Both the position numbers and the translations under genes were made by a program. 5,917 nucleotides of DNA from an uncultured Eubacteriales bacterium (lineage in GTDB: Bacteria > Bacillota > Clostridia > Oscillospirales > Acutalibacteraceae), in contig ONPE01000092.1 of the NCBI GenBank assembly GCA_900319615.1, positions 1 to 5,917 of the forward strand. The letters are read 5' to 3'. This document shows positions 5,732 through 5,917 of the stretch, in pieces (positions within the stretch are counted from its first letter, which is position 1; each line of letters begins with the position of its first letter). The notes beneath the pieces were generated by a model. The model was not told the DNA's origin. It searched no databases and saw only the letters and a program-made list of their open reading frames with translations.

Positions 5732-5860
5732 CGTCATTGCGAGGGCTTTAGCCCGCGGCAATCCCACAAAGAGACGTATGGAATTTCCATTATCAACTAA
5801 CGGTAGTTAAAATCTGTGGTATCCCAGCGTCGGACTTTACATTCCTCCCCGGAATGACAG
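5732..5860. repeat. Small interspersed repeat / MITE-like element in the acn-icd spacer
   Basis: About 129 bp with imperfect terminal inverted repeats: CGTCATTGCGAGGG at the left (5732-5745) and, on the opposite strand at the right, TGTCATTCCGGGGA. The GTCATT-CG-GG ends followed inward by a GCAATCCCA-like block recall the short TCATTGCGAG...GCAATCC repeats scattered through many bacterial genomes (from memory, not searched). Inside are several hairpins: GGGCT/AGCCC (5743-5754), ATGGAA/TTCCAT (5778-5790), AACTA/TAGTT (5795-5808) and CATTCC/GGAATG (5840-5856). It encodes no protein and no T-tract follows the stems. Being within the operon spacer, it should be transcribed. Confidence 0.6.
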
Positions 5861-5882
5861 TAAATCAAATAAGGAGAACATC

Positions 5883-5917
5883 ATGGCAAAAATAGAAATG
5901 AAAACACCGCTCGTCGA
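5883..5917 (+). CDS. icd: Isocitrate dehydrogenase, NADP-type (N-terminal fragment, runs off the window)
   Basis: Only eleven complete codons are visible: MAKIEMKTPLV, plus GA of the next codon (Asp or Glu). This fits the start of the homodimeric NADP-dependent isocitrate dehydrogenases, which begin like M-x-KI-x-(M/V)KTP(L/V)VE before the DGDEMTR motif. AAGGAG (5871-5876) lies 6 nt upstream of the ATG. Position right after aconitase, in the same direction, supports the call: it would oxidise isocitrate to 2-oxoglutarate and CO2. The diagnostic active-site residues lie outside the window. Confidence 0.72.
   Translation, partial: MAKIEMKTPLV

Noticed and set aside
5743..5856. Terminator between aconitase and isocitrate dehydrogenase
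   Set aside because: The stems in the repeat are not followed by a run of T on the plus strand, and the downstream gene has no separate obvious promoter.

Overview
The window looks like a chromosomal segment of a Gram-positive anaerobe of the class Clostridia, perhaps an Oscillospiraceae/Ruminococcus-type gut bacterium. This is inferred from strong GGAGG-type ribosome binding sites, sigma-A-like promoters, moderately GC-rich genes separated by AT-rich spacers, and protein style. No rRNA or other taxonomic marker is present, so the assignment is tentative.

Layout from left to right: (1) A minus-strand two-gene operon (524 to 11) encodes a 73-aa helical protein of unknown function, overlapping by 11 bp a 100-aa protein that consists essentially of a sigma-70 region 4 helix-turn-helix. 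It has a good extended -10 promoter, tandem GAACAAAT repeats that include a near match to a Gram-positive LexA box, and a hairpin leader. (2) A second minus-strand operon (3472 to 721) encodes the ribosome-associated GTPase TypA/BipA and, 28 bp downstream, a DEDDh 3'-5' exonuclease with a C-terminal zinc-ribbon-like module. It ends in a hairpin that includes the exonuclease stop codon and looks functional in both directions. (3) A 325-bp divergent control region (3473-3797) serves typA to the left and aconitase to the right. (4) On the plus strand, a 642-aa aconitate hydratase is followed by the first 35 bases of a gene that reads like NADP-type isocitrate dehydrogenase. A ~130-bp interspersed repeat lies in the spacer between them.

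The aconitase-isocitrate dehydrogenase pair would convert citrate to 2-oxoglutarate, the oxidative TCA branch that anaerobes commonly keep for glutamate synthesis. typA and the exonuclease are nucleic-acid and ribosome housekeeping functions. The small sigma-like operon may be a regulatory or phage-derived pair; nothing in the window shows its targets.

The coding genes are mostly conserved families. The least explained material is the roughly 140-nt aconitase leader. It has a hairpin at the predicted 5' end whose loop can pair with downstream bases across an A7 linker (a possible H-type pseudoknot). It also has a hairpin that covers the ribosome binding site and start of an 8-codon upstream ORF (MKLLLFGG), whose Gly-Gly codons are the aconitase Shine-Dalgarno and which stops 2 nt before the aconitase ATG. 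This is the best candidate here for an undescribed regulatory element, but it rests on reading by eye only.
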